Below, in pieces: positions 51,601 through 63,756 of a stretch of 64,000 bases of DNA. This DNA comes from Glossina fuscipes (lineage: Eukaryota > Arthropoda > Insecta > Diptera > Glossinidae), in contig NW_023998423.1 in NCBI RefSeq assembly GCF_014805625.2, positions 16,175,953 to 16,239,952 on the forward strand, in the 5' to 3' direction. The notes beneath the pieces were generated by a model that had not been told where the DNA came from, ran no database searches, and was given only the letters and a program-made list of their open reading frames with translations. Position 1 is the stretch's first letter. Each line of letters begins with the position of its first letter. A program made the position numbers and the translations under genes.

Positions 51601-54600
51601 CCTATGAGGGATGCATTCAAGATGTGCGCATTGGAGCTTCTCAGGCGGTATTATCACGACCGACCATACGCGAAAATGTTGAGGATGGTTGCGTTTCGCG
51701 TGCAGAATGTCCAGAATCGTGTGCACCACATTCAACTTGTGCCACTGAATGGGATCAGGCTCGCTGTGAATGCTTACCTGGCTATGTAGGAGTGGATTGT
51801 TTACCTATTTGTGCAATAAGACCCTGCGCCGCTGGCGTATGCAGAGCAAATATTAGTGAGTCGCGTGGTTATCGTTGCGAGTGTAATAGCACTTACCAAC
51901 ATGGCGAATATTGCGAAAAAACTGTACAACAACCTTGTCCAGGAGGATGGTGGGGCGAAAAGGTTTGCGGTCCTTGTAAATGCAACACAAAGCAGGGATA
52001 CCATCCTGATTGCCACAAGACTACAGGCCAGTGTCATTGCAAAACCAATCATTACCAACCTCCAAATGAAACAGCATGTATACCATGTGACTGCTATTCT
52101 GTAGGATCTTTTAATAGTGCCTGTAATCCTTTAACCGGACAATGTGAGTGTAGAGAAGGTGTAATAGGACGCCGTTGTGATGCCTGTTCAAATCCTTATG
52201 CTGAAGTCACTTTGAACGGTTGTGAGGTGGTCTATGATGCTTGTCCGCGTTCATTTGCTGCGGGAATATGGTGGCCAAGGACTCCTTTAGGTAGCACTAC
52301 AGTCGAAAATTGTCCTATCCCCGCACGAGGTAAGGGACAGAGAGCTTGCGATAGCTTATCGGGTGGATGGAGTAGCCCTGACATGTTCAATTGTACATCG
52401 GATCCCTTTGTAGAATTACGTAAGCAATTGTCACAAATGGAGAAATTTGAATTAGAATTGAACTCTTTCGTGGCCATTAAAATGGCCGAAGATCTACAAA
52501 GAGCCTGCGCGGCAGTAGATCGCAACAGTATTAGCAAAAAACCTATAGTTAAGGGTGGCAGACGTTACAAAATGGAATCATCATTTCTACTAAATGAAGG
52601 CAACAATGTATGGTCTCATGAATTAGAAATGGAATACCTTTCAGACGAGACGAAATTTACTCACGATCGTTTATATGGCGCTGATCTCTTGGTTACTGAA
52701 GGTTTATTGCAAGAATTAATTAATTATGAATTGATGCAGAATGGCTTAAATTTAACTCATTCGCAAGATAAATACTTTATTAAGAACCTAGTAGACGCTG
52801 CAAGCGTCATTTTAGATAGAAAATACGCAGAGGAATGGAAGAGAGCTTCTGAACTCATTCAAAGAGGTCCCGACGATTTAGTGGATGCATTCAACAAATA
52901 TATGGTAGTTTTGGCACGCTCACAACACGACACCTACACAAATCCCTTTGAAATTGTTCAACCAAATGTGGCTCTTGGCTTAGACATAGTCACCGCGGAA
53001 TCCCTGTTCGGTTACGAACCAGAACAATTAAGTGAATACCACAAAACCAAGTACTTAAAGCCAAACGCTTTTACAACGGAAAGTGTTGTCTTACCTGACA
53101 CCAGCGGTTTCCTCCAGCATAGTGCTAAACAAAAACCTGTTATCACTTTTCCTAAGTATAACAACTATATACAAGATAAAAGCAAATTCGATAAGTTTAC
53201 CAAAGTGTTGGTACCGTTGGATATGTTGGGTATAACACCACCTGACAGCAATGAAGTCACTCAAGGTTCTAGCGATTACAGAGCCATTGTTTCGTATGCA
53301 CAATACAAAGACGTAGGACAGCTATTGCCTGACATGTTTGATGATACGATCACACGTCGCTGGGGTGTAGATATTGAAGTGGCTTCACCCATTTTATCTT
53401 TGGCCATTCTCGTGCCGTCTAATGAGTTAGAAGAAAAACGTGTAGAAATTCCGTATCGTAAAATCTCTTCGCAAAAATCCGTGTCATCTTCGGGATCAAC
53501 TGAACAGGAGTTCATCGAAGTTTTCGATGTACCAAAAAAATCTGGTGAAGGTAGCAGTAATGAAAATATTATAGAAAATATACGCATTACAGCCCATGAA
53601 ATACCTTCTTCACGTGAACAATCCAGCAATGAAGCGATGGAGGTCGAAATGAACGGCGAAGAGCCTCGAGTTAATGTGCGGTTCGACGATAATATAGAGT
53701 TTCATGGTAATTCGGGTGAAGAAATCGTGGATTCACCAGAAATTCATAGCTCCAACTACGAAGAATCAGAGGAACAACAGAAAGGAGAAAATGAGGCCTT
53801 TTATCGCAATCGCCGATTAGCGAAACGCCAAGTAGAAGTGATATATCCTAGCGAGCAAAATCAAAAACCCCAGCATGTTACCTATCGTTCTTTAGGATCG
53901 CCTCATCTCTCACAGCCTATTAAGCTGGAAATGTGGTTAGACATCGAGCCAGCACGTTTCGGACCTCGCTCAAATCCCCAATGTGTGCGCTGGAATTCAT
54001 TTACCAATCAGTGGACACGATTGGGCTGTCAAACCGATATACCTGATTACGATGAATTGTTGCTAATTATTGGTCAGCCCATATTGGTTAATTGCACATG
54101 TACACATATCTCCAATTATGCAGTAATTGTCGATGTAATCGATCCGGAAGATATACCTGAACCATCTTTGCTTGTACAAATCACTTCTTATTCTGCGTTT
54201 ATGGTATCCTTGCCCATGTTGACTGGGGTATTGATTGCTTTGGCATTGTTGCGTGGCCAGCAAACCAACTCGAATACGATTCATCAAAATATTGTGCTAT
54301 GTGTATTCTGTGCCGAGTTACTATTTTTTGTGAGCATGCAATCACGCCGTAATTTGTTGGAAAACGAATTCCCTTGCAAGCTGATTGCTATTTGTTTGCA
54401 TTACTTTTGGTTGGCCGCATTCGCTTGGACAACGGTTGACTGTGTGCATTTATATCGGATGCTAACCGAGATGCGTGATATTAATCATGGTCCAATGGGT
54501 TTTTACTTTGCAATGGGTTATGGTGCGCCGGCTATCGTGGTGGGTCTTTCAGTAGGCGTGCGGGCTCACGAATACGGCAACAGTCTATTGTAAGTATCAC

Positions 54601-56767
54601 ACTGATTGATTTTGTAAACCCTTACTGCAAAGCTGCACATACGAACATATGCACACAGGGAAAAACGCGCTTATAATTTATGGTGACTCTCTCTTTCAAT
54701 AACTTGTGTATACTTTTACTTTAAATTGCAGCTGTTGGTTGTCTGTGTACGAGCCTGTGGTGTGGTGGCTTGTGGGGCCAATTGCCGGCATGTCGGTTGT
54801 TAATTTGCTAATACTTTTTGTTTCGGTGAAAGCAGCTTTCACCCTAAAGGACCATGTATTAGGTTTTGGTAATTTACGCACGTTACTCTGGCTTTCTGTG
54901 GTATCACTGCCATTAATGGGTGTAATGTGGGTATTGGCTGTGCTGGCAGCTTCTGAAAATTCTCAACTGCTAAGTATGTTACTATCTGGCGTTGTCGTAT
55001 TGCACGCAATTTTTTGCCTGGTGGGTTATTGTATCATCAACAAAAGGGTGCGTGAAAATCTGCAAAGAACACTTTTACGTTGCATGGGTAGAAAAGTACC
55101 CCTGCTTGATTCATCGATGGTTGTAAGCAATAGTTCACATAACGTTAACGGCAATGCAAGACCAAACAATTTTATGACCACCAATTATGATACGCAACGT
55201 CGCAACGTGGGCATTAGCGTTTCGAGCACGACATCAAGGAGCACGGCCAAAACCAGTTCAAGCCCTTACAGGTAGCTGATATGCTAATCAAAAACCAAGT
55301 TTAATTACTTATTGCACTATGAACTTTATAATATTTTCTTCATAGTGATGGGCAACTAAGACAGACTTCTACGTCAACTTCAAACTATAATTCAGCTAGT
55401 GACGCTCCTAGTTTTTTGAGAGGTTTTGACTCTTCTACAACTAGCGGCAGAAGAGAAGAAAAACCCCGACGTCATCGCAAAGATTCTGATTCAGGCTCCG
55501 AAACGGATGGTAGATCCTTGGAGTTGGCTTCAAGTCACTCAAGCGACGACGACGAGTCGCGAACTAATCGCTCGTCGACTACTGGCACAGGCACCAGCAC
55601 GCATCGCAGTACGGCTGTTAGCATAACACCGTCATATTTACCCAACATCACGGAACATGTACAAGCTACCACTCCACCGGAGTTAAATGTAGTACAAAGT
55701 CCTCAATTATTTCCAAGTGTCAGTAAGCCAGTGTATGCCCCACGTTGGTCTAGCCAATTGCCGGATTCCTATTTGCAGCCGCCATCCAATATAGGTCGAT
55801 GGTCGCAAGAAACTGGCTCAGATAACGAACACGTACACCACGGAAACACTCACGGCCCAAAAGTGACCATATCTCCGAACCCGCTCCCTAATCCAGATCT
55901 CACCGATACTTCTTATCTACAGCAGCATCACAACAAAATTAATATGCCTCCCTCGATATTAGAAAATTTACAAAACGTTCGCAACAATGCTGATAGTTAT
56001 GACGGTTTGGAACGTGAAAGCTTGTACGGGCGGCGAAATGAAAACTACGGGCAGTATGAAGTCTTACCGCCAAATATAAGTAATTACAAACCGCCTAGTC
56101 ACTATGGGAGTGAACATGATTACTCGGGCAATGGCAACAATGGAAACGGTGGAGCGACCGGAAACGGTGGTTCTCAGATTGTTAATCATATGAGAAGTTT
56201 GCACAATGACAATGCTTATCTCAGTGATAGCATTTATGATAAACAACGTCCAATAGGAAGCTATCTGTCTAAAGAGCGGATTACTCCAGATCTTTATGGA
56301 TCAAGAGAAACTCAATATTGTTTAAAGAAACAACCGGCGGCCTATGTAGGAGACTCGGTGCATTCAGTACATTCTCTGCTCAAGAATGATTATCAGCAGC
56401 AACAGAGGCATTTGCAGCAACAGCAACAGCAAATTCATCAAGATTACCATTCAGATCGAATGTCTGAAAATTCTGATAAAAATGGCTATCATTTTCCCTA
56501 CACAGCAGAAGAAGATCATTTAAATTCTGCGCGAAAGCTAAGCTTAGGTCATAGCCCTTCGCCGGCGCTACATAGTTCTCACCAAATATTAAATGGTCAC
56601 ACAGCGAACACTATGTTAGTTAATGACATCAATAATCCCGGCGTGCTAAACAGACACACTCTAAATTCTAGTTCCCGCCATAGTTCAAGAGCATCGTCAC
56701 CACCATCGACAAGTATAGTTGCACCTATGCAGCCATTGGCACCACTCACTAGCATTACCGACACAGA
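45675..56767 (+). CDS. stan: Starry night / Flamingo (CELSR-type atypical cadherin adhesion GPCR), four coding exons, 3' end open
   Basis: A core planar cell polarity protein: it forms homophilic bridges between neighbouring cells, works with Frizzled and Van Gogh, and acts in axon and dendrite patterning (family knowledge). Exons 45675-47280, 47335-54589, 54732-55271 and 55346-56767 join in frame through GT-AG introns into about 3607 residues; Drosophila Stan is about 3.6 thousand. Order seen: signal segment about 39-57, basic N-terminal domain, nine cadherin repeats about 387-1340, EGF and two laminin-G domains 1448-2025, laminin-EGF 2070-2157, hormone-receptor motif 2171-2223, GAIN/GPS ending at 2795, seven helices, long tail. 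An in-frame TAA at 45576 precedes the first in-frame ATG (A at -3). No stops or frameshifts interrupt the exons. The last codon is split by a donor (GTAAGT at 56768), so the C-terminus lies in a later exon. Retaining that intron would end the protein at TDTE. Identity is certain; the end is not. Confidence 0.97.
46833..49748 (+). other. stan: Nine cadherin repeats of Stan (residues about 387-1340)
   Basis: Extracellular homophilic adhesion region. DxND-type inter-repeat calcium motifs close repeats 1-4 and 6-8: DCNDHNP (484), DDNDNYP (601), TNDNSP (708), VNDNDP (813), DVNDNPP (1025), DVNDSPP (1131), DVNDNAP (1238). The linker after repeat 5 reads DANNFAP (915-921) and lacks the second Asp. 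Repeat 9 is divergent and merges into the membrane-proximal part. The 54-bp intron falls inside repeat 2. Confidence 0.93.
47281..47334 (+). other. stan: stan intron, 54 bp
   Basis: GTAAGTTTTC donor and TCAAATCCTAG acceptor. Splicing after one base of a codon restores S-I-T-D-G-M across cadherin repeat 2, matching the family. Confidence 0.93.
50070..52199 (+). other. stan: EGF, laminin-G and laminin-EGF modules of Stan
   Basis: Cysteine-rich region, residues about 1448-2157. EGF-like modules come first (CYSDPCLNGGTCVRREGGYTC is typical), then a laminin-G domain at about 1582-1779, an EGF at 1786-1817, a second laminin-G at about 1825-1988, EGF-like cysteines to about 2062, and a laminin-type EGF at 2070-2157. 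The order matches CELSR proteins and helps hold the long ectodomain. It has no known enzymatic role. Confidence 0.9.
52239..54137 (+). other. stan: Hormone-receptor motif, GAIN domain and GPS of Stan
   Basis: The hormone-receptor motif (residues about 2171-2223) has the WWPRTPLG core and paired cysteines. A long GAIN region follows with an acidic, low-complexity insert (about 53480-53800) ending in RNRR and KR basic sites. The GPS has C-x-C-x-H-I-S at 54099-54113, so the expected autoproteolysis point is between Ile2794 and Ser2795. Canonical sites have H-L-[ST]; Ile replaces Leu here, as I recall it also does in Drosophila. Confidence 0.85.
54160..55050 (+). other. stan: Seven-transmembrane region of Stan
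   Basis: Adhesion-GPCR (family B2-like) helices span the end of exon 2 and exon 3. TM1 lies near 54185-54250, TM2-TM4 run to about 54575, and TM5-TM7 are in exon 3 (54732 onward), ending at YCIINKRV near 55050. The intron at 54590-54731 splits the loop before TM5 (SL-F-CWLSVYEPVVWW after splicing). This region is highly conserved relative to Drosophila. Confidence 0.9.
54590..54731 (+). other. stan: stan intron, 142 bp
   Basis: GTAAGTATC donor and TTAAATTGCAG acceptor. Splicing after two bases of a codon makes TTC (Phe), giving NSLFCWLSVYEP, the expected extracellular loop before TM5. Confidence 0.95.
55272..55345 (+). other. stan: stan intron, 74 bp
   Basis: Donor CAG/GTAGCT and acceptor TTCTTCATAG. 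Joining gives SSSPYSDGQLRQTSTS, which continues the conserved tail. Without splicing the frame stops at once. Confidence 0.93.
56393..56440 (+). repeat. stan: CAG/CAA tract coding polyglutamine in the Stan tail
   Basis: Interrupted CAG/CAA codons give Gln-rich runs separated by RHL. Drosophila Stan has a polyQ at the equivalent place, as I recall it. Likely length-variable. Confidence 0.85.
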
Positions 56768-58660
56768 GTAAGTAGACGCTGATTGTACCCTTTGTTTCGC
56801 ATTTCTTTCCTCTTCATTTTACACCCTTTGCCCCTCCAAACATGATTCATGTTTATATTTTTGCCATTCCTTTGTACATTTCTCTTTTCTTTTTTTTTTA
56901 CTAGTTTTTAACATAATTTTTACCTAACGATAATTATTTTTAATGTAAAGCTCTTAATTACTACAATGAACTAAAGCTCATTACAACCAGTAAGCTTCGT
57001 ATACATTGCATTTACAGAGCATTTACGGGTTGCTCTTGCACTACTTTGATACCTTCTCATGTGCATTTGCTATTGATAGCTATAGTTATATTAGGTTTCA
57101 CATAATTAAGGATTTACATAAGAAAAGAAATTATTTTCACAATATTGAATGGACAACGCAACGATAGAGGAATTTTGAAATCATTTCGGGAAAAAACGGG
57201 AAAATAAAGTTAAAAAAATGTCAAATTATTGAACTTTAAAAATATAGAAATTTTTCTAATAAAAGTAATGACTTAACAGAAACAATGACTTCTTAGCATC
57301 TTTCTTAATTCTTGCACATAAAAGAGATTATATACTTTGTAGAACTCTACAAACCCTACTGTATTAGGTTTTGCTACAATAAAAGGAAGGAGAAATAAAT
57401 CCAAGAAAAGCGTTTCTCATCTGATTTTGCTTTTCGTTTTATTGCAAGAGCATCTTAGAAGCTTGAACAGCCCCTCACTTGGTATTAAACGGGTACGTGG
57501 TCGTGAAGACTGTGCATAGCTAACAAATCAAAATTGATGGCACCAAAGCGTTTGCCCAATGCCACAGTATTCTCCCCTGTGTGCTTTAATTCTGATTAGC
57601 CAGAGCGTATATTACATATATCGACGACTATTCAAATCTTTCGATCGAATATATTGACCAGATATTCTATCATTGTCTTGTAGTTGATAAAAAACCCGAA
57701 ATCAATCACCAAAATAAGAACTTAACTTGAAAAACCGTTAAAGAAAAGCGAAACCTAAAATGGGACAACAGAGAAACGCTTGTCTCTTTGAAAGAAAACT
57801 TACTAACGGTATTTTAATACTAAAAATTTGTAGTATATACTTAAAAAGCTTTACATTCAAAGTGTTTTTTTTAAATTCATTCCCGGGAAATATTTTTTTT
57901 TCGTTTTGGTATTTTGTTCGCATCGATTCATTTTCATTTAACCTAATGAACAGAAACTTTAATCCTTGATTTTAATCTTTAAACTTTTCTCTACTTTCAT
58001 TTTATGATATCTCATAAATACACAAAAACCACAAAATTAAAATTAAAAAAATTTATATGAAAAATCCTCAAACAACTAAAATCATAATCATCACCATTAT
58101 CATCATCATCTTTACAAACATCATTAATCCGGTTTTCCATTTCATTAAATAAACTACAAAAAATTTTTTCAAATAAAAACAAAAAAAAATTCCAACACTA
58201 CCGACCACAACACCATCAACTACACAAACATATCCTTAATCCCGCTAATTTTTACACACGCCCGCACGTATTCACGCCCACAACAAAAACACATAATATA
58301 TGTTTGTATTTATATATTATTTTACAGTTGGTCTTGGGAACGTTTAAAGAAAATCTAAACATATCTATGCTTCTCTTTCTATCTATTCCATATGCTCTCT
58401 TTTCTTTCTATTTTTCTCGTTTTACATTGCTTTGCTTACATTGTTTTCTGGGTTACTCAAATATGAACCAACCGAATAACCAACATTTTGTACGAATTAC
58501 GAAATGACCATGCAATGCATTTTTGCTCTATATACACATTGTACGGCTTATGTTGATGTCTATTTTTTTTTTTCGTTGGGGACGTGCGCTTATATATTGC
58601 CAAAAACTGACCTCAAAAATGTATGCGAGCACACAAAAACACACATGCTTACACATATGA

Positions 58661-58740
58661 AAAACAAAAACAAAATAAAAATAAAAATAACAATAATAAC
58701 AACAACAACAACTGCTACTACTACTACTATTACAACACAT
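58661..58740 (+). repeat. A-rich and (AAC/ACT)n low-complexity tract
   Basis: AAAACAAAAAC, AATAAC and CTACTACTA units in the stan 3' region. Confidence 0.75.
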
Positions 58741-59060
58741 AAAACTTAATCTGCTGTTGAAACATAAAAACTCTGCTTTCGCAATAATATTAAAATACTA
58801 AAATTTTGTATGTGTGTGTGTACGTACGTGTCGGAAACATAAAAATCTTTTATTAAAAAAAAAAATATATATATATATATACAATGAAAAACCACTGCTC
58901 CCAAAAAATATGGTTAATTACTATTGTTACTGTTGTAACAATAACAACACAACTCTTACTGCCGTACACTCTGTGAAACACATTATAAAACGTTCATAAA
59001 ATAAAACATTCCCTTTTGTATAATAATATAATAATACCGGTGTTGTAATTATCTATTATT

Positions 59061-59120
59061 ACAACAAAAACAACAACAACAACAACAACATTATTATTAT
59101 TAATAATAACAACAACAATC
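59061..59120 (+). repeat. (AAC)n and (TTA)n microsatellite
   Basis: About ten AAC units, then TTATTATTA and AATAACAACAAC, ending just before the candidate stan acceptor at 59136. Confidence 0.85.
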
Positions 59121-59136
59121 ATTCGCTCACTTGCAG

Positions 59137-59164
59137 ATCAGAGGTAAACCACAAATCCATTTAA
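59137..59164 (+). CDS. stan: Candidate alternative 3' exon or microexon of stan
   Basis: The acceptor TCGCTCACTTGCAG ends at 59136. Joined to the exon 4 end (phase 2), it reads E-S-E and then either stops after V-N-H-K-S-I (TAA at 59162) or leaves again through GTAAAC at 59144 as a 7-base microexon. Frame and splice signals fit, but there is no conservation evidence, so this is a weak call. Confidence 0.25.
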
Positions 59165-59430
59165 ATTCTTCATCTTATTTAACAATTTTATGCACAAACC
59201 AAAAAAAAAACCATTTTTTTTTATTTTATTTGAAAATTTACGTTCTTTTCTCTTTTCATATATATCCATCTATATATGTATATATGACGTTTACATAAAT
59301 ACATACAGACATACATATACAATGCAATCATTTCTTTTAAGCATTCGTTCACTAACACTTACTTACTTATTCTGCGTCAGGCTTATGCGTAATCATTCTC
59401 TCATTCATTTCATTTCATTTCATTTGACAG

Positions 59431-59466
59431 CTTAATAGAAGATTCAAAGTAGTTTGCTGCTATTAA
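59431..59466 (+). CDS. stan: Candidate terminal exon of stan
   Basis: A (TTTCA)n pyrimidine tract ending TTGACAG at 59430 is a strong acceptor. Spliced directly from exon 4 it gives D-L-I-E-D-S-K stop. Spliced through the 7-base microexon at 59137 it gives L-N-R-R-F-K-V-V-C-C-Y stop at 59464. Neither ends in a clear PDZ ligand, and the (TTTCA)n could mimic an acceptor by chance. Confidence 0.25.
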   Translation, partial: LNRRFKVVCCY

Positions 59467-62400
59467 TTTAATATATTTTTCTCTTTTTTTTTTTTGTTTT
59501 CTTCATTATTCAACTTTTCTCAATATCTTTACTTGTGCATTAGAAATACAATTTAAAAGATTTTATCTTAATATTCTTTGATTTGATTATGATTTCATTT
59601 TAATCTTGTACGAGATAGCAAAGCGATTCCCTGCGTAGGAACTTTTAGTTCTCAATAATAATTGTTTTGATGTTTTTTTATTATTCATCAACTAAAGGCG
59701 GGGAAATTTAATTATTCTCTATACCACTTATATGTGGCAAGAGCATATAAATTTGTTGCTTGTGTACGCACGAACATGACATAGAGAATAAGAAATTATG
59801 GCTCATTTTCTATAATTTATTTACGAAAGACTGACTGTTCAACGTGTTGGGGTAAGTTTCTTGCACACGCCTATACACGTTTGTTTGTGCACCGAATTAT
59901 ACTTTTTAGTAAAACAAAAAGGTGATGCACAGTAACCTGTGAGCTTTACCCTTGAGATAATCGAATTCTCAACTGAATAATTTCTAAGGTCAAGTATAGC
60001 TGCAATATAAGGTTCTCTAGCGGAGTCAGTAAAGCTTTCCTAAAAAATTGATTAAAAAACAAGTAAAAACGCTATTGGGGGGACACAATTCACTATGAAA
60101 CCCTACACTATGTCACTTAATGCAGTTATTTATGCAACGACCACCTGAAAAAAAAGGTATCATATGAAAGGTGGTCGAAAAGTTGACCTGATTCGAATCA
60201 TTTTCCTTGGACCGAGACGCATCAGTCTACCAAACTTCATCAAAATACCTCAAAAATTGCTATCTACAGGTTGAACACAAAAGACCAAAACGGGCAAACA
60301 GACAAGTAAGCTCGGCATTAAGTTCTGATTCGATAGGCATAACTAAACAAAGATCTATCTCAAGAACTTCTGGGTGTTGCACAAATCCGCGCAAACCTAA
60401 TATAACTTTCTACCACACACGCAAATGGCGTAAAGTGTAAAAACTGGTCTGATCCGGCCAAAATATCTCGATGTATCAAATTTCATCAAGAATTGTGACC
60501 TGTAGGTTGAAAACAAGGCAAACGGTCAGATGAGCGGGCGAACAGGCAAACCTAGAAGCTTAAATCGATTAGAAACCAGTGTAGTAAAAATGGGCCTATC
60601 TCAAGTCTTTTTCAGCGTTGCATACATCTGCACAAACTTTGTATATCAAGTGGCGCGGGATATGAAAATGGTATCGATCTCGTCAAAAAATTGCTTATCT
60701 CTTGAAAAAGAAAGTTAGTTATGAAAAAAATCATACATCTTTCATCAGATAACTTTACTTTAATTAATTTGTATTTGTCGCTTAATGCAATCATAATTTG
60801 TCAGGATGTTGTAAATAATAGACGCCGTTTAGATTAGAGACCGCATCGTCAATTTTCTTACCAACAAGTCTCGTTCCTTCAATTTTCTCCCGCTCCTTTT
60901 CCGTATGTTCGCTTCCATGTGGCATTTTTAATTATTATCAAAACTAAGCACACACACAATTGTTCCTTAATTTAGATGTTGAAAATGCCTTACTTACCTA
61001 CGATGCCCTATTTTACCTACGCGGAGGTCTTTTCTGCAAAGTATTAAATAAAATTTAAAATGTCCACATTTCAGCGGAAAAGACTCGTATGATAATAATT
61101 GTACATAGAATTGTTGTCTATTAATGTCAGGTAATTATACAACAGCTACAGGCGAAATAAGTAGAAAGAGGAAGTGTATGTACACACAAATATATTGCAA
61201 ACCCACAAATAATTTACCATTAAATTTCGAACGGAATGAATAAATAAAACTATATTTGCACATATAATTATTTGCCCGAGGTATTTATTGGGCTAACTTT
61301 GGACCCCATCATAAACCTATGTAAAGGTAAGCCATCTCTAACTCGTGCTATTCTATGGCGAAGGTAGCTTGATATAGAGGTGCATGATACGTAAATGTCG
61401 GCCTTGCTCGCCCAATAGTGTTTCAATTTGTTTTACTTAATTAATATTTTATAAATTAATATATGTATCCCTGATTACATAATTTACATTTTCTATATTT
61501 GAATATTAATTAATGGAAATGAATTTATTTACGATAAAATCCGATAAATGTTATCAATTTAAAAACAAAAAGCAGGCATTGCTATAGCTACAAAATCCCT
61601 ACCTTTTAAACCTATTTTTTATCAGAACGGTCGATTCAGAATCAATCGCTAAATCGATTTAAACTTGTCCGTCCGTCTGTCTGTCTTGTTTTCTTATGTT
61701 TTGATGAAATTTGGTCCATTAACTTGCTTGCTTGCCCAAGGACAGACTCCATGTAAGATGGCGCAGATCGCAATACTACAATACGTACGTTAATCGAGAA
61801 CGATGAAGAACGATATGTTACGTTTGAATTTACAGGAGATTTTCTTCAGTTACACCTATCTTTAGTCAAACACTGATTACATCGCTTAGCAGCCAATCAG
61901 AGAATCCAATCAAAGAGAGTTTGCAATAAAACGCTAACGTAAAATGTCAAATCTACTACATATTGTGATATTATTTGTTTGCACGTACAAGAGTTGAAAT
62001 CACATAATTTCCATCAGCGAGTTATGACAGCTCGCATACAACGTTGACATAAACATCTGCCAAAATACGATAAGCGAATACGCTATTTCTTCCAAGCATA
62101 TATGCAATAAATAGTCAATGTTGTTGCATTATTTTCGTTCTATCATAAATGTCTCTAACATTCTTTGCTTTTCTTTACTTTATGACATGAAAAGTATAGG
62201 CAAGAAAATCAACTTGTATGAGTGTAAACTAATTTCATTCAGGAACATACATGTAAAAAGCTTTATATTTTATTGCGTTTTCATATTTCATACTCACTGC
62301 TCAAGGGTATATTAACTTTCCAATTCCAGTGTGTAGCTACAATTCTCATATATGCAAAATGAGTTTCTGAATCGATTAAGATGTCATCATCTTTTTCTCT

Positions 62401-63738
62401 CTTCAATGGTCTCCCTGGAACCGAGCGTCGAGAGAGCGTCAGTGTATGTCCAATATTATCCATTCATGTTTCTTCTCTTCATTCTTCTTCTTGTTTATTA
62501 AAAACTAGGATTTTTTTGTCGTTTATCCGACGAAGTTCTAACTATGCATCTGCGTGAACAAAGTTTAGATCCGTTAGGTTTTTTGACAAAGAAATATTTA
62601 TTCGTCAACTGCTTTCGTTATTAGTTATTGAAACTGTGTATATTTTTTTGCCATCTAAAGGCTTACTTTATATGTAAAGAAATATTTTAGTAAATTCTAA
62701 AAAGGTAGAGGCATAGTGTAAATTGACTACAGTTAGTTCTTTTGTCAAAGAACATATTATTCTTAATCAATTTTTGTCATAAAATATTAAAAGCTAGTTT
62801 TTGTTACCGTACAAAGCCTATCTAAAAAATAGATCCACGTTATCCAAATTCAACTTAGTAAATTTATATATCAAATTATTATCTTGGGATAATTTTCATC
62901 ATAAAATATTCACAATTTGACCTTGTTATCATACCAAAGGCAAAGATCTTATGTAAGCAAATTCGTAAAGGCGGAATGGTCAAAGACTGGCCTCATTTCA
63001 TTCAAAATTTTTCCATTTCCGTTACAAAGACACACTAAAAAAATAGTACATTTTTGCAAATTAAACGATTCGTGAAACTAGTTCCCCGAATCTTATGGAA
63101 TTTCAATACCATAAATCCTTAGGCCAAAATGCATGGCGCATCACGCATTGAATTATTTTTTAATAATCCGCGTCGATTAGTATAATAAAACTCTTTGTCT
63201 ATTTCAACTCAGTCCGAGATTTGCTTACATTCACGCAATTGTAAATTACACTTGACACGTGCTAATGTATACAAATGCTAATAAAAGAGACATCACTGAC
63301 ATCAGCGCATACCAAAACAAACTGAATGAATTGAGTGAACATATCATCATCAATTTTTAACATAAATGGATTTTTTGTTTTTTTTTTTTTTTTTTTCAAA
63401 CCTATTACGATTTTCCTACATTACGATGTCTAAAACCACCTGAAAAGCTATCAAATCCTACCAGGAACAACTATGAAAATTTTTCATTTAATAACACAAT
63501 AGTAATGCGTGAGGGCTTCCAAAAAGTTTGTTTCAATCCGGGAAAAAAAATTCTCTAGCGTTTATTTATTCATATCTACAGGAAAATTTTTAAATTTTAA
63601 ACATTAAATAAATTGCAACACTTTAAAGTAGCTTTCGAATTAAATGTAATATATTATTTATGTTCTAAGCAAACACACATATGAAATGCTATTCATTCAA
63701 CTTTAACAACACAAGGCTTAAAAACACAAATCTCCATT
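59467..63738. other. No further gene seen; repeats
   Basis: Apart from the tandem family-2 pair (60.1-60.7 kb) and a GTCCGTCCGTCTGTCTGTC run at 61670, this is AT-rich sequence with frames of at most 65 codons. If stan continues to a PDZ-ligand exon, this stretch is intronic. Confidence 0.5.
60095..60680 (+). repeat. Dispersed repeat family 2, tandem pair
   Basis: Two copies about 247 bases apart. CTTCATCAAAATACCTCAAA (60234) and TTTCATCAAGAATTGTGACC (60481) each lead to AGGTTGAA, a GGCAAACAG-type run, TCGAT(T)AG, CTATCTCAAG and CATC/CAAATCYGC-CAAAC. Short open frames inside are products of the repeat. Confidence 0.55.
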
Positions 63739-63756
63739 ATACCCTAAACCATTTGT

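Larger units (their letters stand above)
55051..56767 (+). other. stan: Cytoplasmic tail of Stan
   Basis: An intracellular tail of roughly 550 residues after TM7, rich in Ser, Thr, Asn, His and Gln. Conserved islands include MGRKVPLLDSSMVVSNSS, KDSDSGSETDGRSLE, the ITEHVQATTPPELNVV block and FPYTAEEDHL. A Gly/Asn run (GNGNNGNGGATGNGG) and a Gln tract interrupt it. The known coding ends with SITDTE, after which splicing must supply the terminus. Confidence 0.88.
56768..59136 (+). other. stan: stan 3' intron
   Basis: Begins with the consensus donor GTAAGTAGA. No further exon with good signals is seen before 59137. The sequence is AT-rich with ATC/ATT and AAC repeats after 58000. Confidence 0.55.

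Noticed and set aside
60207..60440. 77-codon frame
   Set aside because: Falls inside a tandemly repeated noncoding element; the paired copy 247 bases later does not keep the same frame.
61141..61165. Acceptor-like CTACAG followed by E-R-N-K stop in stan phase
   Set aside because: Starts like the expected R-N tail, but stops after three residues and lacks a pyrimidine tract.
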